Positions 27,527 through 36,272 of a DNA stretch of 58,279 nucleotides are shown here, in pieces. A program made the position numbers and the translations under genes. The DNA is taken from contig JADJVK010000021.1 of the NCBI GenBank assembly GCA_016710625.1, positions 1 to 58,279 of the forward strand. Reading direction: 5' to 3'. This stretch comes from Saprospiraceae bacterium. GTDB lineage: Bacteria > Bacteroidota > Bacteroidia > Chitinophagales > Saprospiraceae. Within the stretch, counting starts at the first letter, position 1. Each line of letters starts with the position of its first letter. Under the pieces are notes generated by a model that saw nothing but the letters and a program-made list of their open reading frames with translations, was not told the DNA's origin and did not search any database.

Positions 27527-27583
27527 GGTAAAAAATTTATCTTGTTAAATTTTATATTTGACTAACGAGCCAATTAATAAATT

Positions 27584-27591
27584 CAAATGTA
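27584..27591 (-). promoter_or_regulatory. Possible -7 box for the Tyr/Gly-rich gene
   Basis: The complement reads TACATTTG, fitting TAnnTTTG, 57 bases before the start codon at 27526, in the 269-base divergent region shared with proS. No convincing -33 element. For proS I see no clear box. Confidence 0.35.
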
Positions 27592-27795
27592 TAGCTGTAT
27601 AACAAAATATCGAGTTAAAATATCCCTAAATTTCGTTTTTATTTTAGTTAAAGTATTGTAAATGACAAAAATGAGTGTTAAGGTTTAGTTAAAACGCTAT
27701 TTTTGGCTTTTAAAACACCTAAATTAAAACACTTTCTCTATTATGACGTAAATTAATACTCAAAGTTTAAAAAAGTTTATTAGAAAAAATACAAT

Positions 27796-29265
27796 ATGGC
27801 AAAGGAAATTACAAGTAGAGCAGATGATTATTCTGAGTGGTACATTGACCTTGTAAGAAAAGCAGGTTTGGCTGATTATTCAGCAGTGAAAGGATGTATG
27901 GTGATCAAACCTTATGGTTATGCCATTTGGGAAAACATGAGAGATCAATTGGACAAAAGGTTCAAAGAAACAGGGCATGTGAATGCTTATTTTCCTTTAT
28001 TTATCCCCAAAAGCTTATTTGAAGCAGAAGAAAAAAATGCGGAAGGATTCGCAAAAGAATGTGCAGTCGTTACTCATTATAGATTAAAAACAGACCCAAA
28101 CAACAAAGGAAAATTAATCGTTGACCCAGAGGCAAAGTTGGAAGAAGAACTAATTGTCAGACCAACATCTGAAGCAATAATATGGAATACCTATAAAGGA
28201 TGGATACAATCCTATAGAGACTTGCCAATTTTGATAAATCAATGGGCAAATGTTGTAAGATGGGAAATGCGGACAAGATTGTTCCTTCGTACTGCTGAAT
28301 TCCTTTGGCAAGAAGGTCACACTGCCCATGCAACTGCTGCAGAAGCTGTTGCAGAAACCACTAAAATGCTTGATGTGTATGCAGAGTTTGTTGAGGAATG
28401 GATGGCATTGCCAGTTGTGAAAGGAGTGAAAACTGCGAATGAACGATTTGCAGGTGCAGATGACACTTATTGTATCGAAGCGATGATGCAAGATGGAAAA
28501 GCATTACAGGCTGGAACTTCACATTTTTTGGGACAAAATTTTGCAAAAGCATTTGATGTTAAATTTTTGAGTAAAAATAATGAATTGGAATATGTTTGGG
28601 CGACCTCATGGGGGGTTTCTACTAGACTAATGGGCGCTTTAGTAATGGCTCACTCAGATGACGAAGGGTTGATTTTGCCTCCGAAATTAGCTCCACACCA
28701 AGTGGTAATCATTCCTATTCCAAAACCATCAGAAGAGTTAACCGCTGCTTCCAATGAAATTGCTTCCAAATTGAGAGCAAAAGGAATTAGGGTTAAAATT
28801 GATGATAATGACCATAATAGACCCGGCTTTAAGTTTGCTGAATATGAAAAACTAGGAGTTCCTGTTCGTTTGGGTATAGGAGCAAGAGACCTAGCAAATA
28901 ATTCAGTAGAAGTAGCTAGAAGGGACACTAAGGAAAAGAAAAATGTTCCATTGGAAGGTTTGGATCAATATATTGAGGATTTATTGGCAGAGATTCAACA
29001 AAATATATATAACAAAGCAAAGGAATATCAACAATCTCATATTACAGAAGTAAATTCTTGGGAAGAATTTATTGAAGTCTTAGATGGAAAAGGTGGTTTC
29101 GTTTCTGCTCATTGGGATGGATCATCCGAAACAGAAGATATTATCAAAGAAGAAACTAAGGCAACAATTCGATGTATTCCATTGAATAACAAACTAGAAG
29201 ATGGAAAGTGTATTCGTACAGGAAATCCATCAAAACAAAGAGTATTATTTGCAAGAGCATATTAA
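27796..29265 (+). CDS. proS: Prolyl-tRNA synthetase (short, archaeal/eukaryotic-type)
   Basis: 489 residues, cytosolic class II synthetase charging tRNA-Pro. Motif 2 is RTRLFLRTAEFLWQEGHTAH (about 158-177), with the TAH.T.. region conserved; motif 3 is TSWGVSTRLMGALVMAHSD (about 269-288). The anticodon-binding domain follows (APHQVVIIPIPKPSEE, from about 300) and then the extra C-terminal zinc-type domain ending in KQRVLFARAY, diagnostic of the ~490-residue ProS-type 3 form rather than the ~570-residue E. coli type with its editing insertion. Expressed from the region divergent to 26333-27526; tRNA-Cys lies just downstream. Confidence 0.97.
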   Translation: MAKEITSRADDYSEWYIDLVRKAGLADYSAVKGCMVIKPYGYAIWENMRDQLDKRFKETGHVNAYFPLFIPKSLFEAEEKNAEGFAKECAVVTHYRLKTDPNNKGKLIVDPEAKLEEELIVRPTSEAIIWNTYKGWIQSYRDLPILINQWANVVRWEMRTRLFLRTAEFLWQEGHTAHATAAEAVAETTKMLDVYAEFVEEWMALPVVKGVKTANERFAGADDTYCIEAMMQDGKALQAGTSHFLGQNFAKAFDVKFLSKNNELEYVWATSWGVSTRLMGALVMAHSDDEGLILPPKLAPHQVVIIPIPKPSEELTAASNEIASKLRAKGIRVKIDDNDHNRPGFKFAEYEKLGVPVRLGIGARDLANNSVEVARRDTKEKKNVPLEGLDQYIEDLLAEIQQNIYNKAKEYQQSHITEVNSWEEFIEVLDGKGGFVSAHWDGSSETEDIIKEETKATIRCIPLNNKLEDGKCIRTGNPSKQRVLFARAY

Positions 29266-29298
29266 TAGAAAAGGGTGCAAATAAAAAAGTAAAAAAAA

Positions 29299-29331
29299 TT
29301 TGACATTTTGAAATAAATGGCTTTATATTTG
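29299..29331 (+). promoter_or_regulatory. Promoter of tRNA-Cys
   Basis: TTTG at 29299-29302, a 21-base spacer and TATATTTG at 29324-29331, about 17 bases before the first base of the mature tRNA. An excellent match to the Bacteroidota sigma consensus. Confidence 0.75.
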
Positions 29332-29348
29332 CACCCTAATCGAAAAAT

Positions 29349-29419
29349 GGTTCCGTGGCCGAGAGGTTAGGCAGAGGTCTGCAAAACCTTCCACAGCGGT
29401 TCGAATCCGTTCGGAACCT
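29349..29419 (+). tRNA. tRNA-Cys (anticodon GCA)
   Basis: Acceptor arm GGTTCCG pairs with CGGAACC (29412-29418). The D arm includes GAGAGGTTAGGCAG, the anticodon arm is GAGGT-CTGCAAA-ACCTT with anticodon GCA, and the T arm is built on GCGGTTCGAATCCGT. The 3' CCA is not encoded, so it must be added. About 71 bases. The cloverleaf was read by hand. It has its own promoter and terminator. Confidence 0.95.
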
Positions 29420-29426
29420 CGTAGTT

Positions 29427-29467
29427 AAGGCGTAATTAATTGAATTTCAATTTTTTACGCCTTTTTT
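29427..29467 (+). terminator. Intrinsic terminator of tRNA-Cys
   Basis: AAGGCGTAA (29427-29435) pairs with TTACGCCTT (29455-29463), followed by a T-rich tail. Confidence 0.8.
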
Positions 29468-29725
29468 ATTTTCTTCAAATTTTTTGCAAAATATCTTTTT
29501 ATTATCCTAAATAATTGATTTTCAATTTAGAAAAAATAGAATATTCCAAAAATTTGAAAAAGGATATTTTCTATAATTTAAAGTAAAGATGAAATCATAA
29601 AAAATTGTCAGTGAAGAGCCGAAGAAATGATAAATATCATTTTTTTCTATTCATATTATACCATATTTTAAATCTTTACGTATTAAACTAATCTTGATTA
29701 ATAGTTGGTTCAAAATAATGGTTGT
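29468..29725. other. A+T-rich intergenic region
   Basis: No reading frame or RNA recognised. A small hairpin AATGATA/TATCATT followed by Ts near 29626-29647 is the only structure seen and is weak. The region presumably holds the promoter of the glucosaminidase gene. Confidence 0.3.
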
Positions 29726-31231
29726 ATGAAGGTATTGCTTCGGATGGTATTATCCATCATTTTTTTATCCATATTGTGGGGGAAAGGAATAAGTCAGAAT
29801 AAAGATTATCAAAAGGATTATATTCAAAAATATAGCAATATCTGTATTTTGGAAATGCAAAGGACGACTATTCCAGCAAGTATTAAAATGGCACAGGCTA
29901 TTTTAGAGTCCTCATTTGGAAAAAGTGAATTAGCACAAAATTCAAACAACCATTTTGGAATTAAATGTTCTTCAGGTTGGGATGGTAAGACTTATTATGT
30001 TATTGATGATGAAGTGGATGAGAATTTTCAAAAGAAACAATCATGTTTCAGATCCTATGGAAACCCAGAAGAATCATTTATTGCCCATTCTGATTTTTTG
30101 ACAGACCCTAAAAAAGAAAAGAGATATGGTTTTTTGTTTAGTTTTGGTAGCACTGATTATCGTAGTTGGGCATACGGATTGCGTCAAGCTGGGTATGCTA
30201 GCAACCCTAATTACGGAGATTTACTGATAAAAGTGATAGAAGACTATAGCTTACATACTTTGGATGTGTCAACAACCGTAGCAAACCCACCAACAACTAC
30301 GCCTTCTACTCAACCCAAAGAAAGAACCATTCAAATGTTGAATGATGTTAAAATGGTATTGGCATTTGAAGGGGAAACCATATCTGAAATTGCTGCTAAA
30401 TATGATTTATCCGGTGATAAAATTGTAGAATACAACGATTATCATTTTCGAGGAGGAGAGAAATTAAAGTCGGGTACTAAAATATTTCTTCAGCGAAAAC
30501 GTAGATTTTATAGAGGGAGACAAGCTGACCATTTTTTAAAGAATGGAGAAACTATGTTTGATATTGCACAGATGTATGGAATCCGATTGTATAGATTGTA
30601 TGACAAAAACAGGTTACCAGAAGGTTCAAAACCTGTGGAAGGATCCAAAATATCGCTAAGAGGGTATGTTTCGAAGAAGAATATCCCAAAAATTATGTCC
30701 GTAAACCCTAATGATAATAATATGTCGAACCCAAAATCTATCTATGATGACGAAGCTCCAGGATTTCCAAATGCTTTGAATGGAGAATTACTTGATTTTG
30801 AAATAACAGGGGTTAAAGAAAAAATGGTGAAACAGTCCAAACAAGATCAAACAACGAAAGTAGAAACAACCAAGCCAGTAGAAGCAGCACCAACTACCAA
30901 AAAAGTTGACAAAAAAGTAGAGGAAATAAAAACTGAAGTTAAAATTGTTGAAGAAAAGCCAGTTGTGGCTTCCAAAGAAATAACAGAGACTAAAACTAAA
31001 GATACAGTTGTTACGAATACTAAAATTATCCCTAAAGTAGAGGAAAAGAAAATAGAGACAAAACAGCCTCCTGCTGTGGAGAAATCCAATGAGCAATTTC
31101 ATACTGTAATTAAAGGAGATACAGCATATAACATATCAAAAAAATATAATATCACCATTGAACAATTAAAGAAATTGAATAATTTAATTGATTTAAATAT
31201 CAAATTAGGTCAAAAACTAAGGGTAAAATAG
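29726..31231 (+). CDS. Exported glucosaminidase with three LysM repeats
   Basis: 501 residues from the ATG at 29726, which leaves a compact signal peptide (MVLSIIFLSILWGKGIS); an in-frame TTG 21 bases upstream is less likely. The GH73-type glucosaminidase domain (about 25-175) has the catalytic Glu in MAQAILESSFGKSELA and the NHFGIKC and GLRQAGYASNPNY motifs. LysM repeats lie at about 208-255, 265-315 and 458-501 (HTVIKGDTAYNISKKYN). The last is separated by a Lys/Glu/Thr-rich linker of about 90 residues. It would hydrolyse peptidoglycan N-acetylglucosaminyl bonds in the periplasm, with LysM anchoring to the wall. Confidence 0.88.
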   Translation: MKVLLRMVLSIIFLSILWGKGISQNKDYQKDYIQKYSNICILEMQRTTIPASIKMAQAILESSFGKSELAQNSNNHFGIKCSSGWDGKTYYVIDDEVDENFQKKQSCFRSYGNPEESFIAHSDFLTDPKKEKRYGFLFSFGSTDYRSWAYGLRQAGYASNPNYGDLLIKVIEDYSLHTLDVSTTVANPPTTTPSTQPKERTIQMLNDVKMVLAFEGETISEIAAKYDLSGDKIVEYNDYHFRGGEKLKSGTKIFLQRKRRFYRGRQADHFLKNGETMFDIAQMYGIRLYRLYDKNRLPEGSKPVEGSKISLRGYVSKKNIPKIMSVNPNDNNMSNPKSIYDDEAPGFPNALNGELLDFEITGVKEKMVKQSKQDQTTKVETTKPVEAAPTTKKVDKKVEEIKTEVKIVEEKPVVASKEITETKTKDTVVTNTKIIPKVEEKKIETKQPPAVEKSNEQFHTVIKGDTAYNISKKYNITIEQLKKLNNLIDLNIKLGQKLRVK

Positions 31232-31234
31232 TCG

Positions 31235-31242
31235 TATATTTG
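31235..31242 (+). promoter_or_regulatory. -7 box before the small OMP and dut
   Basis: TATATTTG fits TAnnTTTG, 16 bases before the ATG at 31259, so the leader would be about 10 bases. -33 element unclear. Confidence 0.4.
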
Positions 31243-31258
31243 TAGATAATTTGTTGTT

Positions 31259-31990
31259 ATGCTTAGATGTATTTTACTATTTGCTTTAATCTCAATTTCA
31301 AGCTTAATAAGTGCTCAATCCTATAATTGGGGAATAAAAGGAGGGCTTACACTGGGGAAACAAAGAGGAGCATATTCTCCAAGTGTCCTATTTAAGTTTC
31401 ATGGAGATTTATTTTTGGAAAGTTATAGTGAAGAAGATAGAACGAATTTGGGAGTTCAGTTAGGATATCATCCAAGGGGTTCTGCTATTAGATCTTGGGG
31501 ATTTTCGAATGGGACATCTGGAACTATAGTTTCTTTCACCAATAATTTTCTATATAATAATGCAGTATTAGCACCCTATGCAAAGCAGAAATTTAAGTTA
31601 AATGATAAATTTAAAGGATATTACAGCCTAGGGTTTAGATTAGAATATACTTTTGGTAGCAATTTGCCAAGTGGTAATGACTTTAATAATAATGTGATTT
31701 ATTATTATTATCCTATAAAAGAAAACATCCGAAAATGGAACTATGGTCCTATGTTAGCAGCTGGCATACAATTACAATATAGTGAGTTGGTAGATGGGTT
31801 TATTGAATTTAATTTTTCACCAGATTTATCTAGTCAATATTATCAATTACCTTTACAAAATGTAAGATCTTTTGATCCATATACAGGAGTAGTTCAGAAT
31901 ATTAGCCTTCCTGAACAATCCAATAAGAACCTTAGCTTTGAAATTACTTTAGGTTTTAGATTTTTGAGAAAAATAGAATATATAGATTAA
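31259..31990 (+). CDS. Small outer-membrane beta-barrel protein
   Basis: 243 residues with a signal peptide (LLFALISISSLISAQ), the typical first strand SYNWGIKGGLTLGKQ, alternating amphipathic strands (RTNLGVQLGYHPRG, GYYSLGFRLEYTFG, GPMLAAGIQLQYS) and a last strand LSFEITLGFRFL. This is the PorT-like/outer-membrane-barrel pattern common in Bacteroidota; no specific function can be given. It lies 3 bases before dut and is probably co-transcribed with it from the box at 31235. Confidence 0.65.
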   Translation: MLRCILLFALISISSLISAQSYNWGIKGGLTLGKQRGAYSPSVLFKFHGDLFLESYSEEDRTNLGVQLGYHPRGSAIRSWGFSNGTSGTIVSFTNNFLYNNAVLAPYAKQKFKLNDKFKGYYSLGFRLEYTFGSNLPSGNDFNNNVIYYYYPIKENIRKWNYGPMLAAGIQLQYSELVDGFIEFNFSPDLSSQYYQLPLQNVRSFDPYTGVVQNISLPEQSNKNLSFEITLGFRFLRKIEYID

Positions 31991-31993
31991 AAT

Positions 31994-32431
31994 ATGGCAA
32001 TTGTAAAAGTGATCAATAAATCCAAAAACAACCTCCCTCAATACGAAACTATCGGTAGTGCAGGAATGGATGTGAGAGCAGATATTGCCGAAAATATGGA
32101 ATTAGCGCCAATGCAAAGAGCATTAGTCCCTACTGGTTTATTTGTTGAAATTCCTCAAGGATACGAAATGCAAGTTCGACCAAGAAGTGGATTGGCAATA
32201 AAAAAGGGGATTACATTGGTCAACTCACCAGGCACCATCGATAGTGACTACAGAGGAGAAATAAAAGTGATAGTTATCAATTTATCTACAGAAAGCCAAA
32301 TAGTGGAACCTGCTGAAAGAATTGCACAACTTGTTGTCGCTAAATATGAAAAAGTAGAGTGGGAATCATCTGAGGCATTAGCTGAAAGTGATAGAGGTGC
32401 AGGAGGTTTTGGAAGTACTGGTAAAAATTAA
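31994..32431 (+). CDS. dut: dUTP diphosphatase
   Basis: 145 residues, the usual length of a trimeric dUTPase, which converts dUTP to dUMP and diphosphate and so keeps uracil out of DNA. All five motifs are visible: GSAGMDVRAD (I), PRSGLAIKKG (II), GTIDSDYRGEI (III, with the catalytic Asp and uracil-contacting Tyr), ERIAQLVV (IV) and the C-terminal P-loop-like RGAGGFGSTG (V). It starts 3 bases after the OMP gene. Confidence 0.97.
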   Translation: MAIVKVINKSKNNLPQYETIGSAGMDVRADIAENMELAPMQRALVPTGLFVEIPQGYEMQVRPRSGLAIKKGITLVNSPGTIDSDYRGEIKVIVINLSTESQIVEPAERIAQLVVAKYEKVEWESSEALAESDRGAGGFGSTGKN

Positions 32432-32469
32432 ATATACTAATAATCAGATTGATCTACCCTTTTTCTTTT

Positions 32470-32500
32470 TTTGTTCTTAGTGTCTTTTTTGATATATTTG
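32470..32500 (+). promoter_or_regulatory. Promoter of the clpS-aat operon
   Basis: TTTG at 32470-32473, 19-base spacer, TATATTTG at 32493-32500, 20 bases before the clpS ATG at 32520. Confidence 0.7.
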
Positions 32501-32519
32501 CAAAAATTATAAATATCCA

Positions 32520-32822
32520 ATGATTTATAAGCCTTACGAAGAGGAAGATGTCCTTGTGGAAGAAATGATTGATGATGGTACGAAAGTATCAGCACATTTG
32601 ATTGTTTACAATGATGATCATAATACTTTCGATTGGGTAATTCAGTGTTTTATAGAAGTATTAAATCATACTCAAGAACAATCTGAGCAATTATCATTGA
32701 TTATTCATTTTAAAGGAAAAGCAACAGTAAAATCAGCATCAAAATCTGTATTAATGCCATTCAAAGATGCACTAGTGGTTAGAGGGCTATCAGCAGTTAT
32801 CGAAGAAATTCAAAGCTCCTAA
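32520..32822 (+). CDS. clpS: ATP-dependent Clp protease adaptor ClpS
   Basis: 100 residues. The ClpS core is recognised by HLIVYNDDHNTFDWVIQCF, where NDDHN.F..V forms the N-degron binding pocket, and by the second half with the KGKATV turn and ALVVRGLSAVIEE. ClpS hands substrates with N-terminal Leu, Phe, Trp or Tyr to ClpAP/ClpCP. The next gene, aat, adds exactly such residues to proteins, so the two form a complete bacterial N-end-rule pair. It has its own promoter. Confidence 0.92.
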   Translation: MIYKPYEEEDVLVEEMIDDGTKVSAHLIVYNDDHNTFDWVIQCFIEVLNHTQEQSEQLSLIIHFKGKATVKSASKSVLMPFKDALVVRGLSAVIEEIQSS

Positions 32823-32823
32823 A

Positions 32824-33513
32824 GTGTTCGAAATAACTGAGCTTGACACTCACAATTTAGCGTTTCCAGATCCTAATATGGCTACAAAAGAGGGATTGCT
32901 AGCTTTTGGCGGTGATTTGTCAGTAAATCGGCTGCTTTCAGCTTATGCTTCTGGTATTTTTCCTTGGTATAGTGATAATGAACCTATTTTGTGGTGGAGC
33001 CCAAATCCAAGATTTGTCCTTTTGCCCAATGAATTAGTCGTTCATAAAAGTATGAAACCGCTTTTTAATCGATCTTTTTTTCAGGTAACTTTCGATCATG
33101 ACTTTGAATATGTTATCAATCAATGTGGTAAAATCAAGAGAAATGGGCAGCATGGAACATGGATAACAAAAGAGATGAAAGCAGCATATATCCAATTATT
33201 TGAACTAGGAATAGCCCATTCTGTGGAAGTTTGGCAACAAAATAAAATAGTTGGAGGTTTATATGGCGTAGCTTTAGGTAAAATCTTTTTTGGAGAATCG
33301 ATGTTTACAACTGTTTCAAATGCATCAAAATATGGTTTTATCACCTTGGTGCGGTTTCTTCAAAAAGAACACTTTAAACTAATTGATTGTCAGCAAGAAA
33401 CTTTACATTTGGGCAGTTTGGGTGCAAAACCGATGCCAAGACAAATTTTCATGAATTATCTCAAAGAAAACGTACAAAAAGACCACTACAGAGGAAAGTG
33501 GAAAAACACTTAG
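32824..33513 (+). CDS. aat: Leucyl/phenylalanyl-tRNA-protein transferase
   Basis: 229 residues, starting with GTG at 32824, one base after the clpS stop. Family motifs: GLLAFGGDLSVNRLLSAYAS and GIFPWYSDNEPILWWSPNPR near the N-terminus, GGLYGVALGKIFFGESMF in the middle, and DCQQETLHLGSLGAKPMPR near the C-terminus. The enzyme transfers Leu or Phe from tRNA to proteins with N-terminal Arg or Lys, creating degrons read by ClpS. Confidence 0.96.
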   Translation: MFEITELDTHNLAFPDPNMATKEGLLAFGGDLSVNRLLSAYASGIFPWYSDNEPILWWSPNPRFVLLPNELVVHKSMKPLFNRSFFQVTFDHDFEYVINQCGKIKRNGQHGTWITKEMKAAYIQLFELGIAHSVEVWQQNKIVGGLYGVALGKIFFGESMFTTVSNASKYGFITLVRFLQKEHFKLIDCQQETLHLGSLGAKPMPRQIFMNYLKENVQKDHYRGKWKNT

Positions 33514-33514
33514 A

Positions 33515-34810
33515 ATGAAAAAAAAAATTAACAGAAGAATAATGCCACCAATCAAAGAAATTACTCATATTTCTTTGGACCAACCATTAACGTATGTTTT
33601 GGATAATGGGATAAAAATATACCTTATCAATACTGGACAACATGAAGCCTGCAAAATAGAGTTTCATTTTGCTACAGGACGAACAGATGAACATAAAAGA
33701 TTGGTTGCGAAATCAACTCTCAGACTGATAAAAGATGGCACTAGACAATATAATTCGTCCCAGTTAGCAGAAAAAATTGATTTTTATGGAGCTGCACTTA
33801 ACCTTAATGCACAGTTAGATGCCTCTAGCATTGTTTTGACAGCACTAAACAAACATTTGGAGAACCTTATTCCAATTCTTGCTGAAATCATTTGGGATCC
33901 GATATTTCCACAATCTGAATTAGAGGTTTATAAAAAGAACAACCAAGAAAGATTGAAGCTAGAGCTCATCAAAAACGATGTGATTGCTTACAGGAAATTT
34001 ACAGAGTTGATTTTTGGTGAAAATCATCCTTATGGTTACAATAGTTTCCCTGAAACTTATGATCAAATATTTAGAGAAGATATCTTAAAACACCATCTTG
34101 AAAGGTTTGGGACGAGTAATTGTACAATTTTCATTAGTGGAAAAATAGCAGATTCTGAAATAAAATTAATCAATAAATATTTTGGACAAAATAAGAAAAT
34201 AGTAAAACTTCAATCCCTAATTTACAATGGTGAAATAAACTTTTCTCCGCAAAAATTAAATATAATTACGGAAGATACCGTACAAACCTCCATTAAATTA
34301 GGAATAAAGTGTTTCAACAGAAGCCATTCAGATTATTATGGAATGTTTGTGTTGAATACCATAATTGGCGGTTATTTTGGCTCTCGGCTCATGTTGAATA
34401 TCAGAGAAGACAAAGGCTACACCTATAATATTTATTCCTCATTGGATACGATGAAATATGATGGCTATTTCTATATAAGCACCGATACAAGCCACGATTT
34501 GGTGGAAAAAACCAAGGCTGAAATATATAAAGAAATAAAAAAACTACAAGAAAAACCCATAGATGCCGAAGAGCAGAGTATGGTAAAAAACTATTTGCTT
34601 GGGAATTTCCTTACTATGATCGATGGTCCATATAATACCATTGATGTGGTTAAAACCTTTATATCCGAAGATTTGGAAATTAGCCATTTCAACCAATTAA
34701 TTGAGTACATAAAAACCTTTAATGTGGCTGATATTCAAGCATTGGCAAATAAATACTTAAATAAATCTCAGTTATGGGAAATTACTGTGGGAGGTAAAAA
34801 TAAAAAATGA
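33515..34810 (+). CDS. M16-family peptidase homologue, apparently non-catalytic
   Basis: 431 residues with the two-lobed insulinase/pitrilysin-like layout: N-terminal lobe (IEFHFATGRTDEHKRLVAKS and IDFYGAALNLNAQLDAS) and C-terminal lobe (GGYFGSRLMLNIREDKGYTY), the latter keeping the conserved Arg and Tyr. The zinc site HxxEH of active members is absent: the corresponding helix reads VAKSTLRLIKDGT. Bacteroidota often encode an active and an inactive M16 as a pair; here only the inactive one is seen, so a partner may lie elsewhere. No signal peptide, so probably cytosolic. The stop overlaps tsaB by 4 bases. Confidence 0.8.
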   Translation: MKKKINRRIMPPIKEITHISLDQPLTYVLDNGIKIYLINTGQHEACKIEFHFATGRTDEHKRLVAKSTLRLIKDGTRQYNSSQLAEKIDFYGAALNLNAQLDASSIVLTALNKHLENLIPILAEIIWDPIFPQSELEVYKKNNQERLKLELIKNDVIAYRKFTELIFGENHPYGYNSFPETYDQIFREDILKHHLERFGTSNCTIFISGKIADSEIKLINKYFGQNKKIVKLQSLIYNGEINFSPQKLNIITEDTVQTSIKLGIKCFNRSHSDYYGMFVLNTIIGGYFGSRLMLNIREDKGYTYNIYSSLDTMKYDGYFYISTDTSHDLVEKTKAEIYKEIKKLQEKPIDAEEQSMVKNYLLGNFLTMIDGPYNTIDVVKTFISEDLEISHFNQLIEYIKTFNVADIQALANKYLNKSQLWEITVGGKNKK

Positions 34811-35502
34811 GTAAAGGAAATATTTTACTAATAGAAACTGCGACAGAAATTTGTTCGGTTGCAATTTGTAATAATGAAAAAATTCTTTCATCCAAACAGG
34901 AGCAAGTTATTACGAAGCATGTGAGTAGGTTGCCACTGATGATTCAGGAATGTCTCGAAGCTGCTCATTTGGCTTTTAAGGATTTAGGAGCTGTTGCAAT
35001 TAGTGATGGTCCAGGCTCTTATACGGCTTTGAGAGTAGGGGCTTCCACAGCTAAAGGAATTTGTTTTGCACTTTCCATACCATTAATAAAAATTAACACC
35101 CTCCAATCTTTAGCAAATGGCGTTTTATTATCAGAGACCAACTCGGGTCCAATTGTGCCCATGATAGATGCAAAGAGGATGGAGGTATTCACAGCAACTT
35201 ATGATACAAATTTAGAAGCAATCAAACCAACCCACAATTTTATTTGGAGTGAAGAAATAGATTTGTCTTATTTTGCACCTAATTCTATCCTATGTGGAAG
35301 TGGTGCAGAAAAAATTTTTCAAAAAATTTTTGAGCAAAGAATGGACATAAAACTCTCAAAAATCAAGGAATGTAATGCTGAATATTTGTTCAGTATTGCC
35401 TTAAAAAAGTACCAAAAAATGGAATTTGAACAGCTATATTCATATAGTCCAGCCTATTTTAAGCTACCTAACATCACCACACCTAAAAAAAATGTAATAT
35501 AA
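34807..35502 (+). CDS. tsaB: tRNA threonylcarbamoyladenosine biosynthesis protein TsaB
   Basis: 231 residues with the ASKHA-fold start ILLIETATEICSVAI, the KHVSRLPLMIQECL helix, and the TsaB hallmark AISDGPGSYTALRVGASTAKG. TsaB partners TsaD and TsaE to make t6A37 in ANN-decoding tRNAs. The start overlaps the M16 gene stop (ATGA). No TsaD-type metal-binding histidines, as expected for TsaB. Confidence 0.93.
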   Translation: MSKGNILLIETATEICSVAICNNEKILSSKQEQVITKHVSRLPLMIQECLEAAHLAFKDLGAVAISDGPGSYTALRVGASTAKGICFALSIPLIKINTLQSLANGVLLSETNSGPIVPMIDAKRMEVFTATYDTNLEAIKPTHNFIWSEEIDLSYFAPNSILCGSGAEKIFQKIFEQRMDIKLSKIKECNAEYLFSIALKKYQKMEFEQLYSYSPAYFKLPNITTPKKNVI

Positions 35503-35542
35503 TTATATATATAAATAAATTTTTATTTACAAAGATTATTAT

Positions 35543-35550
35543 TACTTTTG
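35543..35550 (+). promoter_or_regulatory. Possible -7 box of the first ArsR-fold regulator
   Basis: TACTTTTG fits TAnnTTTG. It would give a leader of roughly 110 bases before the ATG at 35664. No TTTG at -33. Confidence 0.35.
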
Positions 35551-35616
35551 TACTGGTTTAAAGACTGTTATAATTTATATATTTTTCGTATATTATATTT
35601 TGGTACAGTTTTGGTT

Positions 35617-35632
35617 ATACCTAAAGAGGTAT
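35617..35632. promoter_or_regulatory. Short inverted repeat in the regulator leader
   Basis: ATACCT-AAAG-AGGTAT, a perfect 6-bp dyad 31 bases before the regulator start. Candidate operator for autoregulation by the dimeric HTH protein encoded next, or a small mRNA hairpin. Inference only. Confidence 0.35.
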
Positions 35633-35663
35633 TTTATTACGAATAAATAATAGCACACATAAT

Positions 35664-36002
35664 ATGAGAAAGCAAAAAAACGAAGTTGTTACCTTGAAGA
35701 AAGGTAAAAAGGATATTCAGCTTGATTACGTAGAGTTGAGAAAAGCGGTGTTGGTGTTAAGAGCCATTAATCATAAGTTAAGACAACAGATTATTGACTT
35801 GTTAGAGGAAAACGACCGTTTGACCGTTACAGACTTGTATGTTAAACTAAGATTAGAGCAATCTGTAGCTTCACAACATTTAGCTATTTTGAGAAGATCT
35901 GGAGTTGTAATTACTGATAGAGATGGTAAATTCATCTATTATAAGATTGACAAAGAAAGATTATCACAAATATCAAAATTAGTAGAAGAATTGGCTGATT
36001 AA
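35664..36002 (+). CDS. ArsR-fold winged-helix regulator (first of two)
   Basis: 112 residues. A lysine-rich N-terminus is followed by a winged helix: LRAINHKLRQQIIDLLEEN, VTDLYVKLRLEQSVASQHLAILRRSG (recognition helix SVASQHLAIL) and the wing VVITDRDGKFIYYKID. There are no cysteine or histidine clusters of the metal-sensing type, so the signal is unlikely to be a heavy metal. It is paralogous to the protein at 36273-36608. Both lie between tsaB and the ribosomal genes with separate leaders of 160 and 270 bases. Confidence 0.85.
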   Translation: MRKQKNEVVTLKKGKKDIQLDYVELRKAVLVLRAINHKLRQQIIDLLEENDRLTVTDLYVKLRLEQSVASQHLAILRRSGVVITDRDGKFIYYKIDKERLSQISKLVEELAD

Positions 36003-36272
36003 TTTTTACAAATTTCATTCTATATATCCCACAATATTTTTTGCCTATCCCTTAACTAAGTGCTACGAATAATACAACCATTTTAAAATATTAGTTCTGT
36101 AGCTTGTCAAAATAGATTTTTGGTAGTTGTCCACTTGTAATTTTATTGTTATAGAATTTTTCTATACATTTTGTAATAATTGTTTGTAAATAAGATTTTT
36201 TATTGTCATATTTGCATGCCATATCGTTACCGCCTGTGAATTAACCAAAACAAAATTTTAGACAAGCACATT

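Noticed and set aside
30788..31102. Minus-strand Phe/Tyr/Cys-rich frames opposite the glucosaminidase linker
   Set aside because: Shadow of the Lys/Glu/Thr-rich linker between LysM repeats on the plus strand.
35521..36272. Riboswitch or T-box in the regulator leaders
   Set aside because: Only short dyads are visible and no conserved riboswitch core could be recognised by eye.
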